DNA of 64,000 bases from the NCBI RefSeq assembly GCF_020829595.1, contig NZ_JAIVFW010000009.1, forward strand, positions 1 through 64,000, written 5' to 3'. The stretch comes from Nostoc sp. CHAB 5844 (lineage in GTDB: Bacteria > Cyanobacteriota > Cyanobacteriia > Cyanobacteriales > Nostocaceae). A program made the position numbers and the translations under genes. Positions within the stretch are counted from its first letter, which is position 1. Each line of letters begins with the position of its first letter. Positions 1 to 8,750 of the stretch are shown piece by piece. The notes beneath the pieces are model-generated. The model ran no database searches and was not told where the DNA came from. It saw only the letters and a list, made by a program, of their open reading frames with translations.

Positions 1-126
1 CACTGCTGTGAAGTCAAATTACTTGGGTCCGATGGATTCATGGCTCTCGTCACTCTGTCATGCTTAAGTGTTTTTTCTAATGACAGGATACAGTTACGTG
101 GGCTTTCTTACTTTTCAGACATCCTC
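1..126. mobile_element. Right end of an insertion element or MITE
   Basis: The segment up to 126 ends in the inverted-repeat sequence ACTTTTCAGACATCCTC. Read on the other strand this is GAGGATGTCTGAAAAGT, which matches the terminus GAGGATGTTTGAAAAGT of the short element at 48489-48696. The next three bases are TGA, which fits a TNA target like the TTA duplication around the second element. The homology of the neighbouring toxin gene is lost at this point. The left part of the element lies outside the window, so its size and whether it carries a transposase are unknown. The terminus and TNA target resemble IS5-type elements, but the family is an inference. Confidence 0.6.
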
Positions 127-370
127 TGAGACGGCCATATTTGTGCAAAGGTTTTTGTAAAACAAAGTAAGAAGCAAAAGAGTCTTGTGAAATTTTTTCT
201 TTAATTCCAACATTTAAGGCTTTTAGTAACTTTACATCTGAATTTTGAATAAATTCATCTTGAGATAACTCGTTTTTTAAAACACGAACTTTATCACGTA
301 ATTCTACCCATTGTTGATTGAACAATGGATTAAAGAAAATTTGCCATTCATTATAGGTAAATGCAGCCAT
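77..370 (-). pseudogene. YhaV-like toxin, 3' end cut by an inserted element
   Basis: The first 80 or so residues resemble the YhaV ribonuclease toxin family: a W-x-I-F-F-N-P-L-F opening, then a region with D-V-K-L-L-K-A-L, and a K-x-G-R-L segment near the end. YhaV toxins normally continue with a conserved R-Y-R-L-F-F-type core of RelE-like fold, and that part is missing. After G-R-L (about residue 81) the frame runs into the element that ends at 126 and stops after 16 unrelated residues. The start ATG overlaps the stop of the upstream antitoxin by one base (TAATG), so the two were translated together. The toxin is probably inactive because its catalytic C-terminus is gone. Family assignment is by motif recognition. 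Confidence 0.6.
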
Positions 371-687
371 TAATCTAAAATGACATCTTTGAGTAAATCA
401 TCCATTTCATTACTCATTTCTTCAGTATATGGAACAAGAGAAGTAGGATTTCTCATAGCCTCTTTCATCAAAAAATCAAGAAAAAGACTCATCATTATCT
501 CTTCTGTTTCATCAGTATCATCAACATTATCAGTATCTAATCGGACTAATAATGTATTATCAGATAATACCTCTATGTAACCTGAAGCATTAGCTAGTTG
601 AGGATAATCTTTAGAAAATGCACGAGGTAAACGAAATCCATCTTGATTGCCGACTTTGGCATGAGTTATGCGATACTTAGCAGCCAT
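370..687 (-). CDS. PrlF-family antitoxin (AbrB-like)
   Basis: The 105-residue protein has an N-terminal AbrB-like swapped-hairpin segment (residues 1-50, with G-F-R-L-P and a short beta-rich stretch). Its C-terminal tail F-L-D-F-L...N-P-x-x-L-x-P is typical of PrlF antitoxins. In this family the C-terminal part binds and neutralises a YhaV toxin, and the N-terminal part binds the operon promoter. The gene lies directly upstream of, and overlaps by one base, the YhaV-like gene, which is the usual antitoxin-first order. Here the partner toxin is truncated, so the antitoxin may be an orphan that still represses its own promoter. The assignment rests on domain pattern and gene pairing. Confidence 0.65.
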   Translation of the reverse strand: MAAKYRITHAKVGNQDGFRLPRAFSKDYPQLANASGYIEVLSDNTLLVRLDTDNVDDTDETEEIMMSLFLDFLMKEAMRNPTSLVPYTEEMSNEMDDLLKDVILD

Positions 688-736
688 ACATTATATGCTA
701 TTGTTATAACTTATGTTATAACACAAACAAAAACTA

Positions 737-766
737 AAAAAGACAGGCTTATTACCTGCCTTGATA
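737..766 (-). terminator. Terminator after petA
   Basis: On the minus strand AGGCAGG and CCTGTCT (one G-U pair) flank a short loop, and a run of T follows. It lies about 25 bases past the petA stop and fits a Rho-independent terminator of the petC-petA transcript. Confidence 0.6.
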
Positions 767-788
767 AAAAAGGATTTATCAGAGAATT

Positions 789-1790
789 TTAGAAATTCAT
801 TTCAGCAGCTTGAACTTTTTCAACCTGTTTCTTCTTGAGAATTAGCATGATTTGAGCCAACATTACCAGAGCAATAAAGGCAATCATCCAACCAACTCTG
901 CTGGCATCTTGCAGCACAATTTCTGTATCATGTTGACCGAAGCCACCAACGTTGGGGTTACTTGTCAAAGCATCACCAGATTTTACTGCTTGCCCTTCCG
1001 AAACAGTCAGTTCTGGGCCTAGAGGAATGGTATCTGTTACCACATCACCAGCTTCGGTTGTGATATTCACTAAATATTTAACGTTACCGTCACCATCTTC
1101 TTCTTTGGCAATCTTACTAATGGTGCCAGTAGCGGAAGCGTTGTAAGCTGTGTTGTTGCTCTTTTCGCCAGTGGGATAAACTTGTCCGCGTCCTCTGTTA
1201 CCACCTACGTGAACTGCATATTTACCGAAGTGGATGTTTTTGTCAGTTGCAGGGTTAGGAGACAGAACTGGGAAGACAATTTCTTGATACTGTTCGCCAG
1301 GTAAGGGGCCAACAATCACAACGTTGTCTGAACCTTCTTTGTAAGTTTGGAAGTAGGTGTCGCCAACTTCTTCTTTCAAATCTTCAGGAATCCGGTCTTC
1401 TGGAGCAAGTTTGAAGCCTTCGGGTAGCATCAACACTGCGCCAACGTTCAAGCCAACTTTAGAACCATCTGCACCAACTTGCTGCACGCTGGTATCGTAG
1501 GGAATTTTCACCACAGCTTTAAATACTGTGTCAGGCAGCACAGCTTGGGGTACTTCTACTTCTGTTAGCTTGGCTGCTAGGTGACAGTTAGCGCAAACGA
1601 TTCTACCTGTCGGTTCACGGGGAGTTTCAGGATAGGTTTGCTGCGCCCAGAAGGGATAGGCAGCAGCACTTTGGGGAAGGGCGATATCGCTAGTAAAGAA
1701 GAATGTTACAGTAGCGATCGCGATCAGCAATGTTCTAGTAATTGCTTTAGCACTGCGAGTTAACCTCGCTGTTGTAAACGCATTTCTCAT
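789..1790 (-). CDS. petA: Cytochrome f (apocytochrome f precursor)
   Basis: This is cytochrome f, the c-type haem subunit of the thylakoid cytochrome b6f complex, which passes electrons from the Rieske centre to plastocyanin or cytochrome c6. The precursor is 333 residues. A signal peptide with a hydrophobic core at residues 20-34 is followed by a likely cut after S-A-A-A, giving mature Y45. Y45 supplies the axial haem ligand in this family. The haem motif C-A-N-C-H is at 66-70, and a single C-terminal membrane helix is followed by basic K-K-K. The frame is open 16 codons further up to 1838, but that stretch lies in an intergenic repeat, and homologues start at M-R-N-A-F, so 1790 was chosen. 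It is the second gene of petC-petA. Confidence 0.97.
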   Translation of the reverse strand: MRNAFTTARLTRSAKAITRTLLIAIATVTFFFTSDIALPQSAAAYPFWAQQTYPETPREPTGRIVCANCHLAAKLTEVEVPQAVLPDTVFKAVVKIPYDTSVQQVGADGSKVGLNVGAVLMLPEGFKLAPEDRIPEDLKEEVGDTYFQTYKEGSDNVVIVGPLPGEQYQEIVFPVLSPNPATDKNIHFGKYAVHVGGNRGRGQVYPTGEKSNNTAYNASATGTISKIAKEEDGDGNVKYLVNITTEAGDVVTDTIPLGPELTVSEGQAVKSGDALTSNPNVGGFGQHDTEIVLQDASRVGWMIAFIALVMLAQIMLILKKKQVEKVQAAEMNF

Positions 1791-1807
1791 CTCTATAAGG
1801 ACAACGA

Positions 1808-1900
1808 TTCTTGGATGAAGTAGTCGGTCATTGGTCATTAGTCATTGGTCATTTGTTATTTGTTCAAAGGACAAACAATAAAGGACAAATGACAAAAGCA
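1808..1900. repeat. Heptamer-type short repeats between petC and petA
   Basis: The petC-petA gap contains iterated GTCATTGGTCATTAGTCATT-type units and a run based on CAAAGGACAAA/AAAGGACAAATGAC. Such short tandem repeats are typical of Nostocales intergenic DNA. They create an in-frame ATG upstream of petA that should not be taken as the start. Confidence 0.7.
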
Positions 1901-2440
1901 TTAAGCCCACCAAGGTTCTTCGCCGGTGCGGAAGTCGGTTTCAGTCCAGGTGGTGAGAACAATCTTGTCGTTTTCAGTTTTGGCGTGGCTTAAAGCCAAA
2001 GAACGTGGTGCAGGGCCTCGGACTACTTTACCAGTTGCGTCGTATTGAGAACCGTGACAAGGACATTTAAATTTGTTTTCCGCAGCGTTCCAAGGAACAA
2101 CACAACCCAAGTGGGTGCAAACAGCGTTAATACCGTAATCTGTAATAGCTTCTTTGCTTTCAACCACAATGTAGGTGGGGTCGCCCTTCAATCCTTGAAC
2201 GAGGGTGCGATCGCCTACGTTATGGCTATCTAGAAATTGACTAACGCTCACATCGTTGCCTAGGCTGTCTTTTGCGGTTGTACCACCACCTGCACCACCA
2301 GTAGCAGGAGGAATAAAGTAGTTGACAACGGGATACAATGCACCCAGTGCTACTCCAGTGACAGTCCCAAAGGTGAGCAGGTTCATGAATTGACGACGAC
2401 CCATATCGGGAACGTCCATTGATTCCGAAAATTGAGCCAT
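1901..2440 (-). CDS. petC: Rieske iron-sulfur protein of cytochrome b6f
   Basis: This is the Rieske [2Fe-2S] subunit of the cytochrome b6f complex, which oxidises plastoquinol at the lumenal side. The protein has 179 residues. The N-terminus carries a G-R-R-Q-F-M-N twin-arginine-like motif (residues 14-20) before a single membrane anchor at about 21-43, followed by a glycine-rich hinge (48-53). The cluster ligands are visible as C108-T-H110-L-G-C113 and C126-P-C128-H129-G-S. It is the promoter-proximal gene of petC-petA. A Tat translocase gene, tatC, lies 0.9 kb away, which is relevant because Rieske proteins are Tat substrates. Length and motifs agree with the cyanobacterial family throughout. 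Confidence 0.97.
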   Translation of the reverse strand: MAQFSESMDVPDMGRRQFMNLLTFGTVTGVALGALYPVVNYFIPPATGGAGGGTTAKDSLGNDVSVSQFLDSHNVGDRTLVQGLKGDPTYIVVESKEAITDYGINAVCTHLGCVVPWNAAENKFKCPCHGSQYDATGKVVRGPAPRSLALSHAKTENDKIVLTTWTETDFRTGEEPWWA

Positions 2441-2669
2441 ATCCTACGCGCTCGCTCTTTGTATATTTTATTTAAGCATTCTGACAAGAGTACTAAGACT
2501 TGAGTAACTCTTGTCAGGGTCGAAATGCTAACCAACAATGCTAAACTTCTTTGTTGCAAGATACTTTTAGCATCTTTTCTGTTAGCATTACATTTCTTTA
2601 TATCCTTATCATACTTGAGTTACGGAACTTAACATCATAACTAAATGTAAAATCTAATTGAGAGAAGCT

Positions 2670-2978
2670 ATGACCGGAAAGGAATTACACCAACTGTTGC
2701 TTGATAAGTGGGGACATTCATACGATGTCCAGTTCCGCCGTACTCAAGGCAAGATATTTCTCCAGGTCATGTGGAAATATCTAGAGCAAGCTTCTTTTCC
2801 TCTAACAGAGGCAGAGTACCAAGAACATCTTGATACTGTCGCTAATTATCTTAATGCTTTAGGTGGTACAGCACAGGTAAAAACTTTTATTACCCAAACA
2901 CGCGATCGCCCCCGTCTTGGTAAAGCTGTCAGTATCCCTCTAGATTTGGGTGAACGCGCTTCTGAATGGATAGTATAA
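2670..2978 (+). CDS. DUF3067 family protein
   Basis: This 102-residue soluble protein belongs to DUF3067, a family restricted to oxygenic phototrophs. It has no signal peptide or membrane helix. Conserved-looking features are the opening T-G-K-E-L-H-Q-L-L and a central W-K-Y-L-E. The ATG at 2670 is preceded by an AGAGAAG ribosome site; an in-frame TTG at 2658 is less likely. The gene is divergent from petC across about 230 bases, so the two may share a regulatory region. I recall recent work linking a DUF3067 protein of green algae to Rieske protein biogenesis; that is memory, not something shown here, but the arrangement with petC agrees with it. Confidence 0.85.
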   Translation: MTGKELHQLLLDKWGHSYDVQFRRTQGKIFLQVMWKYLEQASFPLTEAEYQEHLDTVANYLNALGGTAQVKTFITQTRDRPRLGKAVSIPLDLGERASEWIV

Positions 2979-2997
2979 ACGGAGACATAATTCCTAA

Positions 2998-3045
2998 AGC
3001 AGGAGGTAGGAGTAACTAAAGCTGCAAATTCCTACTCCTTTTGCA
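2998..3045 (+). terminator. Possible terminator after the DUF3067 gene
   Basis: GTAGGA and TCCTAC arms are separated by about 24 bases and followed by a short T run. The hairpin is weak but positioned 20 bases after the stop codon. Confidence 0.4.
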
Positions 3046-3084
3046 GATATTTCTTGATTAATTAGTAATTTTCCAAAACTTAAA

Positions 3085-3342
3085 CTATAAAATTCTTGCG
3101 CCTACAGACACATCTCTATCTGACTGAATTAATGCCACTTTGCCATCATCTAAAACTACGCTTAAATAAGTCGGTGCTAATATTTCAAAGTATTTTAAGA
3201 AATATTAATGTAGGGTGTGTTGTCGTACAGCCCAACGCACCGTCAACAAAGGTGCGTTAGCCTATGGCAATTCGGCAACTTTGATGACCTTACCTACACG
3301 AATCTCGCATTTTTCAAAGTCATTATAAGTTATTCGTGTCAT
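3085..3342 (-). pseudogene. Decayed CsaA-like tRNA-binding protein gene
   Basis: The ATG at 3340-3342 overlaps the tatC stop (ATGA). It opens a frame of 26 residues with the CsaA signature D-F-E-K-C-E-I-R-V-G-K-V, then stops at 3262. About 85 bases of repeat follow, carrying the motif GGTGCGTTGGGCTGT. After this, the same frame resumes with a typical CsaA C-terminus, V-L-D-D-G-K-V-A-L-I-Q-S-D-R-D-V followed by G-A-R-I-L and stop at 3085. CsaA proteins have about 110 residues, so roughly 50 central residues have been lost and replaced by the repeat. CsaA is a tRNA-binding-fold dimer proposed to have chaperone activity. The gene is surely non-functional; the family call is by motif. Confidence 0.6.
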
Positions 3343-4154
3343 TTACCTGTAAGCTTAACTAAACCAATCCCACCCATGTAAAGCCCTAAAACTGCACCTG
3401 CTAACAAAGCTTGGGTTAAGGGATCGGTAGAAGGTGTGAGGACAGCACCTAAAATTACAGCTGCCATAATCACATATCGCCAACCAGAAAGCATTCGCTC
3501 AGAAGAGACAATGCCCAAATTACCTAGCAACAATTGAATAATTGGAATTTGAAATGCTAAACCAGTGCTAAATAACAGTAGCAGGACAAATTCAAAATAC
3601 TTATCAATTGACCACAGTTGTTCTACTACATCAGCACCGTAACTAATGAAAAATCTCAAAGCTGCGGGGATAAGAACTGAATAGGCAAAGACTAACCCAC
3701 CAGCAAATAACACACTCGACCCTAAAACTATCGGCCCCAGTAGGCGACGTTCGCGGCGTGTCAATCCTGGCAGGACAAATTGGATAATTTGATAAAGGAT
3801 AAAAGGGCTAGAAAGCACCAAGCCAGTATAGCCAGCAACTTTGAGAGAGACAAAGAAATATTCTCCGGGTGCAAGTTGGAGAAACTTGACCCCTTGCGCT
3901 GGCACTTCCAGTAATTGAACAATCGGCTTGACAGCAAGAAAACAGCCGATAACAACAATTACTACAGCTATTAATGAATAGAATATTCGCTGTCGTAACT
4001 CTTCTAGGTGGTCGAAAAGAGACATTTCGACTTCACCAGGCAACTCATCAAGAGGATCAGTCTCTGAGTTGCCTTGTCCTTCTAGGTCGATGTCGGGATT
4101 GATGATGGTATCAGCTTCTGATGAGGGAGTCATGAGTAGGCTATTAGGCAACAT
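3339..4154 (-). CDS. tatC: Sec-independent (twin-arginine) translocase subunit TatC
   Basis: TatC is the polytopic core subunit of the twin-arginine translocase and recognises folded proteins with an R-R signal. The 271-residue protein has an acidic, disordered N-terminal extension of about 40 residues. The family opening [11 protein letters not shown]-x-R follows, then six predicted membrane helices. The conserved periplasmic-loop pattern and P-L-T-Q at the end are present. An alternative ATG at 4133 would remove seven residues; neither start has a strong ribosome site. The stop overlaps the start of a decayed csaA-like gene, so the two were once cotranslated. The gene is close to petC, whose product is a Tat-type substrate. 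Confidence 0.95.
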   Translation of the reverse strand: MLPNSLLMTPSSEADTIINPDIDLEGQGNSETDPLDELPGEVEMSLFDHLEELRQRIFYSLIAVVIVVIGCFLAVKPIVQLLEVPAQGVKFLQLAPGEYFFVSLKVAGYTGLVLSSPFILYQIIQFVLPGLTRRERRLLGPIVLGSSVLFAGGLVFAYSVLIPAALRFFISYGADVVEQLWSIDKYFEFVLLLLFSTGLAFQIPIIQLLLGNLGIVSSERMLSGWRYVIMAAVILGAVLTPSTDPLTQALLAGAVLGLYMGGIGLVKLTGK

Positions 4155-4225
4155 TTGTTAACTATTCTATTACTGCTCCGAAAAACTTACCTAAACCAAA
4201 TCAAGCTTGTTGATAAGATGAGCGG

Positions 4226-4993
4226 TTAGAGTCGAGGCAGGCTATTATGCCTCGCCCCTGTCTGTTCAATCTGGGCGTGCGAGTTTCCCTGCTTCTGTGC
4301 GCCTAAACCTCCTTGTCGTTCACATACAAAACCTTGATTTTGCCAAATTTGCATATCCACATCAGTAAGTTTGATCATATTTGAGCATTGTGGCTGGATA
4401 AATTGACTAATCACAGCCCACAACAAACTCCGTGTGATGTCGAATGCAGTTTTCCACCAATATTCACGATTAGCAGGACGACCTTTTTCTTCGACAACCT
4501 CTGGTTCTACCCAAATTCCCTGCGCTCCTAAAAGAATCTGTGCCATCCATTTAGCTCTAGGAAAGTGTGTTGGAGAACTAATTAACTTTACTTTATGTAC
4601 TCCCCAGCGTTTCAGAATCGGAATCCCGTAATAGAAGTTATCAAAGGTAGAATTCGCGCAATTTTCTAACCAAACGTTTTGTAAATCTGCTGCTTCTCTT
4701 TGAAAAATCAGCCATATACAGGGGTCTGGAGAGCCGCGAGAAATTAATATTGGGATTTGGGGATTTTGTTTTGCTTGTTGGGCAACATAGATTTCCCGGC
4801 GAATACTGCCACCAAGTACAAACAAAGCATCGACTGGCTTGGAAGATGCGAAAAGTAAGGTTATAGTTGTGAGAATTAGCCAGCAGCCCAAAACTAAGCA
4901 TAAACTACGGAAAAGTTTTTGTAATAATTGCAACCATTTTTGGAATTTTCTCTGGTCGGAAATTGATGAAGTTCGAGTAAATTTATGTCTCAT
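4226..4993 (-). CDS. YdcF/SanA-like (DUF218) membrane protein
   Basis: The protein belongs to the YdcF/ElyC/SanA (DUF218) family, linked in other bacteria to envelope integrity and polysaccharide carrier metabolism; its reaction is not established. A membrane anchor lies near residues 30-50. The DUF218 core follows with D-A-L-F-V-L-G-G-S-I-R-R-E, then I-S-R-G-S-P-D, and a late S-S-P-T-H-F-P-R-A motif corresponding to the family's S-x-x-x-H-x-x-R-A site. The ATG at 4993 was chosen over an in-frame TTG at 5053. The last 50 or so residues do not look like the family core and may be lineage-specific. A second family member is at 19721. Confidence 0.75.
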   Translation of the reverse strand: MRHKFTRTSSISDQRKFQKWLQLLQKLFRSLCLVLGCWLILTTITLLFASSKPVDALFVLGGSIRREIYVAQQAKQNPQIPILISRGSPDPCIWLIFQREAADLQNVWLENCANSTFDNFYYGIPILKRWGVHKVKLISSPTHFPRAKWMAQILLGAQGIWVEPEVVEEKGRPANREYWWKTAFDITRSLLWAVISQFIQPQCSNMIKLTDVDMQIWQNQGFVCERQGGLGAQKQGNSHAQIEQTGARHNSLPRL

Positions 4994-5319
4994 GTCATAG
5001 CTAAAAAAAGCTGAGTTAAAGAATATAGAAAATGCCAGCAGTCCTGCCAGCAAAATGCTATCTTATAAAATTAATATAGGGTGTAAATATGACACGGATA
5101 AAAGTGTCACAATGGCTTTAGAGTGCGAGATTTGACTGCTAAGTTATTTAGCAGATGTATGACTACAACACTAATGATAAGTAATGCAGGATTTTTAGGA
5201 TAATTCCAAGGGGAAAATAATGAAGAAAGCTTAACTTAAAATAGATTATAAAAACTTAAAAATCTCGGAAAAGTCTGATTGCTAGACTGTCAACAAAACA
5301 ACCATTCCAGCTAATATAC

Positions 5320-6657
5320 ATGAACCAATCTGCGAAACGTTACTCGCCGCTCCAACTAGCCATGATTGGTGGAGCGATCGCTACGACAGCTGCTGTATCC
5401 GTATTTGGCCCTGCTTGGACTCGCGGCGTTCGTGCAGCCTTACAAGATAGCCCTAAAGCCTTAGTTGACCAAGTATGGCAACTGGTAAACCGTGAGTATG
5501 TTGATGGCACTTTTAATCAACAAGATTGGCAAGCAACTAGGCAGAGTCTATTAAGTAAAGAGTATTCTTCTAAACAAGAAGCTTATGTAGCCATACGCGA
5601 AGCATTACAAAAATTGGGCGATCCATACACAAGATTTATGGATCCCAAACAGTATGAGGCTCTCACCAATCAAACCTCTGGGGAAGTCTCAGGTATTGGC
5701 ATTCGCATGGAAGTTAACGAAAAAACTCAGCGACTGACAGTTGTAGAAGCTATAGACAATTCCCCCGCATTGAAAGCAGGGATTAAAGCTGGTGACGAGA
5801 TATTAGCAATTGATGGGAAATCTACTTTAAAACTGAAAGTGGATGATGCTTCTAAGCTGATTCGCGGTCAAGCAGGTACTCCGATAACTTTGCGCTTGGA
5901 AAGAAGTGGACAGGGTACATTTGACTTGAGGCTGACACGAGCAACTATTGAAGTACCAACAGTTAGTTATGGTCTCAAGCAAGAAGGTAATCGTCGCGTA
6001 GGTTATATCCGCTTAAGAGAGTTTAGTGGCCACGCCGCCGATCAAATGCGTCGAGCAATTCGTGATTTGAACGCTAAGAAAGTTGATGCTTTCGTATTAG
6101 ATCTGCGTGGGAACCCTGGTGGTTTATTGCAGGCAAGTATTGAAATTGCGCGGATGTGGATGGATAATGGTGCGATCGTCCGCACAGTTGACCGTCAAGG
6201 CAGCAGTGAACAAACCAAAGCCAATCGTACCGCTTTAACAAAACTCCCCTTAGCTGTGCTTGTGGATGGTAATTCAGCCAGTGCCAGCGAAATTTTGACA
6301 GGGGCGCTGAAAGATAACAAACGCGCAGTAGTGATTGGTAGCCAAACCTTTGGCAAAGCCTTAGTACAGTCAGTGCATGAACTATCAGATGGTTCTGGTT
6401 TAGCTGTCACCATCGCCCACTACTACACCCCACTGGGAACTGATATTAACCATAAAGGGATTACTCCAGATATCAAGATAGATTTAACAGAAGCTCAAGA
6501 GCGCCAGTTAGCATCTAACCCCAGTTTAATTGGCACTCAAAGCGATCCGCAGTATGCTGGAGCGATCGCAGCTTTATCTAATAACAGTTTCGCTCGGTCT
6601 TCAGTTATACAAACCATTCCTCCTGTGAGTGCTAGTGCTGAAAACTTTAAGTTCTAG
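5320..6657 (+). CDS. Carboxyl-terminal processing peptidase (S41 family)
   Basis: This is a periplasmic or lumenal serine protease of the CtpA/B/C group, which trims C-terminal extensions such as that of the photosystem II D1 precursor (CtpA) or has related quality-control roles. Of its 445 residues, 1-40 form a signal/anchor segment, about 115-205 a PDZ domain (starting S-G-I-G-I-R-M), and the S41 peptidase core follows. The catalytic pair is visible: S321 in G-N-S-A-S-A-S-E and K346 in F-G-K-A-L-V-Q, 25 residues apart as in known CtpA enzymes. D-L-R-G-N-P-G-G is also present. Cyanobacteria carry three paralogues and I cannot say which this is. It stands alone, transcribed to the right. Confidence 0.92.
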   Translation: MNQSAKRYSPLQLAMIGGAIATTAAVSVFGPAWTRGVRAALQDSPKALVDQVWQLVNREYVDGTFNQQDWQATRQSLLSKEYSSKQEAYVAIREALQKLGDPYTRFMDPKQYEALTNQTSGEVSGIGIRMEVNEKTQRLTVVEAIDNSPALKAGIKAGDEILAIDGKSTLKLKVDDASKLIRGQAGTPITLRLERSGQGTFDLRLTRATIEVPTVSYGLKQEGNRRVGYIRLREFSGHAADQMRRAIRDLNAKKVDAFVLDLRGNPGGLLQASIEIARMWMDNGAIVRTVDRQGSSEQTKANRTALTKLPLAVLVDGNSASASEILTGALKDNKRAVVIGSQTFGKALVQSVHELSDGSGLAVTIAHYYTPLGTDINHKGITPDIKIDLTEAQERQLASNPSLIGTQSDPQYAGAIAALSNNSFARSSVIQTIPPVSASAENFKF

Positions 6658-6757
6658 TTACTGAAGGTTCATGTATGAAGATTGTTCAATCTAGATTGCT
6701 GGAGTTATAAAAACTGCCTGATTAAACCTGCATAGGATTTTGGGATTGGGAATAATA

Positions 6758-7759
6758 ATGAGTAATCCCATCGCCAAAATCCGCAATTTTATGAGTTATC
6801 AGCCAGTTGACACAACCACCGCCGCCAAATTTTTGCCAATGGTGTCGGTGGTTGTTCCTATTTATAACGCTGAGGTAGATTTACCTGCGTTAATTGGTTG
6901 TCTGTCGTCGCAAACCTACCCAAAAGACAGAGTAGAATACTTGTTGGTGGACAATAACAGTAGCGATCGCACCCTCACCTTACTCCAAGAAGCTGCGGCA
7001 AATTCTGCAATCTCAATTCGTGCTTTAAGCGAAAACCAAATTCAAAGTTCTTACGCTGCCCGTAACACGGGAATTCGCGCTGCAACAGGCGAAATTATCG
7101 CTTTTACTGATGCTGACTGTCATCCACAACCCCAATGGCTGGAGTTACTCATCCAGCCATTTGTTAATTCCGAGGTAGTGATTGTCGCTGGTGAAATTAC
7201 AGCACTACCGGGCAACAGTTTATTAGAACAATACGCAGAACTTCAAGGGACATTATCGCAAAAGCATACTCTAGCTCATCCCTTTTGCGCTTATGGACAA
7301 ACTGCAAATTTAGCAATTCGCCGCACTGCTTTAGAAAAAGTTGGCTTGTTTCGTCCTTACTTAACTACTGGTGGTGATGCGGATATGTGCTGGCGGATTT
7401 TGCAACAAAACATCGGACGTTTAGAGTTTGCTTCCAACGCAACGGTGCACCACCACCATCGTTCAACACTCAAAGAACTCGCCAGTCAATGGCGACGCTA
7501 TGGACGCTCAAATCGCTATCTGCATGAATTGTATGGTGTAGAACTCATGCCAGAAATGAAGCTACCAGAATATGGATATCGATTGGTACGGTGGATATTC
7601 AAGGAATTACCTAAGAATATAGTGAAGGCGATCGCAGGTAAAGCCAGTCTTGTAGATTTCTTTGATACTCCCATTAGTATATTTGTCATCCAAGCTCGTA
7701 CAACTGGGCAAAAAAATGCTCAGTTATCAGAAAATGCCAAGCTAATTGCTTGGTTATAA
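6758..7759 (+). CDS. Glycosyltransferase family 2
   Basis: This is a GT-A fold glycosyltransferase of 333 residues, probably acting on a lipid or polysaccharide acceptor. V-S-V-V-V-P-I-Y-N-A at about residue 30 opens the nucleotide-sugar domain, D-N-N-S-S-D-R-T follows, and F-T-D-A-D-C at about 115 is the D-x-D metal site. A later G-G-D-A-D-M-C-W segment corresponds to the E/D-D-x-D-x-x-x-R region. There are no strong membrane helices. The ATG at 6758 is preferred to a TTG at 6740. The sugar and acceptor cannot be told from sequence. No other glycan genes are adjacent. Confidence 0.85.
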   Translation: MSNPIAKIRNFMSYQPVDTTTAAKFLPMVSVVVPIYNAEVDLPALIGCLSSQTYPKDRVEYLLVDNNSSDRTLTLLQEAAANSAISIRALSENQIQSSYAARNTGIRAATGEIIAFTDADCHPQPQWLELLIQPFVNSEVVIVAGEITALPGNSLLEQYAELQGTLSQKHTLAHPFCAYGQTANLAIRRTALEKVGLFRPYLTTGGDADMCWRILQQNIGRLEFASNATVHHHHRSTLKELASQWRRYGRSNRYLHELYGVELMPEMKLPEYGYRLVRWIFKELPKNIVKAIAGKASLVDFFDTPISIFVIQARTTGQKNAQLSENAKLIAWL

Positions 7760-7977
7760 AAATGAGAGTAACTTTTACTCAATCCTTGAATAATCAAGTT
7801 CTCACAGGATGGATTTTCCTCCGCAATTTCTAGTATGCCTTGGTTGTCGGCGATGCGGCTGTTGCGGTGTTCTCCCAACTCATCAAGAATCGCCTCAAAT
7901 TCTTGCCAAATTATATCTTCCAGGATCACGCGCTGACCTGGCATAACTCGAATTTGCCTGAGTTGCAGTGTAACCAT
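7720..7977 (-). pseudogene. Truncated Uma2-family gene (N-terminal piece)
   Basis: The first 51 residues match the start of Uma2 (DUF820) proteins: M-V-T-L-Q-L-R-Q, then P-G-Q-R-V-I-L-E-D, W-Q-E-F-E-A-I-L-x-E-L-G-E-H-R and Q-G-x-L-E-I. The match ends there. The remaining 34 residues are unrelated, and the frame ends inside the 3' end of the convergent glycosyltransferase gene. Uma2 proteins are about 190-240 residues with a PD-(D/E)xK nuclease-like fold, and none of the catalytic part is present here. It is a remnant, not a gene of its own. Confidence 0.65.
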
Positions 7978-8043
7978 ACAATTATTGATTTTTAGTACTA
8001 ATATTTTAGCATTTCGTATATTTCCCCAAATTTTTGTAGTGGT

Positions 8044-8748
8044 TTACAAGCGATTTTTACTAGGTATGACAATCATCGCAAAATAAGGTACTGCGGCTGG
8101 ATCAACTTCATTTAAGGGGACAATTCTCTGCTTTGTCATTGTTGCCCGTTCAATATACAATGCCCGTGATGCTAGTCCTAGTTGATGCAAAATATCTCGC
8201 ACTTTGGCAAAATGGCGACCTAGTTTCATAATGGCGGCTGCGTCGGTTGTGAGTAATTGTGTTATTAGTTCTTCTGCGGGTAATGGGGCGGGTAAAACGG
8301 TGAGAATATCGTTGTAGTAGGTGAACGGCACACCTAAAGCTACTGAACAAGCCATTAAAGAGGAAACGCCAGGCACAACTTCTGTGTGGTAATGCTCCGA
8401 TAAACGTGTGAATACATACATGAATGAGCCGTAGAAAAACGGATCACCTTCACACAACACTACTACATCGCGTCCCGCTGCAAGGTGTTGGGCAATTGGC
8501 TCAACTTCCTTGTCGTAAATGGCTTTAGCTTTTTCTGGTTCTAAGGCGCGGGGTAGGTGAAAGGCTACTTCGATTTGCTTGCCAGTCAAATACTGAGAAA
8601 CGATCGCTCGCGCTATACTCTCTTTATCTGTTGCTGATTGATAAGCGACTACAGGTGCAGCTTGCAATAACCGCAGTGCTTTTAACGTCAACAGTTCCGG
8701 GTCGCCAGGGCCTACACCAACTCCATACAGACGGCCTTTGGTTGTCAT
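8044..8748 (-). CDS. cobI: Precorrin-2 C20-methyltransferase
   Basis: CobI (CbiL) transfers a methyl group from S-adenosylmethionine to C20 of precorrin-2, giving precorrin-3A, an early step of cobalamin synthesis. The 234-residue protein shows the tetrapyrrole methylase fold. Near the N-terminus is L-Y-G-V-G-V-G-P-G-D-P-E-L-L-T-L-K-A, and a second SAM-binding segment reads V-V-L-C-E-G-D-P-F-F-Y-G-S-F. V-V-P-G-V-S-S further on is also typical. Its start lies two bases past the cobH stop (end 8751), and the order cobG-cobH-cobI is one transcription unit behind the cobalamin riboswitch upstream of cobG. Length and motifs are normal. Confidence 0.94.
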   Translation of the reverse strand: MTTKGRLYGVGVGPGDPELLTLKALRLLQAAPVVAYQSATDKESIARAIVSQYLTGKQIEVAFHLPRALEPEKAKAIYDKEVEPIAQHLAAGRDVVVLCEGDPFFYGSFMYVFTRLSEHYHTEVVPGVSSLMACSVALGVPFTYYNDILTVLPAPLPAEELITQLLTTDAAAIMKLGRHFAKVRDILHQLGLASRALYIERATMTKQRIVPLNEVDPAAVPYFAMIVIPSKNRL

Positions 8749-8750
8749 AA

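Noticed and set aside
1790-1838. Upstream in-frame ATG extending petA by 16 residues
   Set aside because: The extension is encoded by intergenic heptamer repeats and would place polar residues before the signal peptide; homologues start at 1790.
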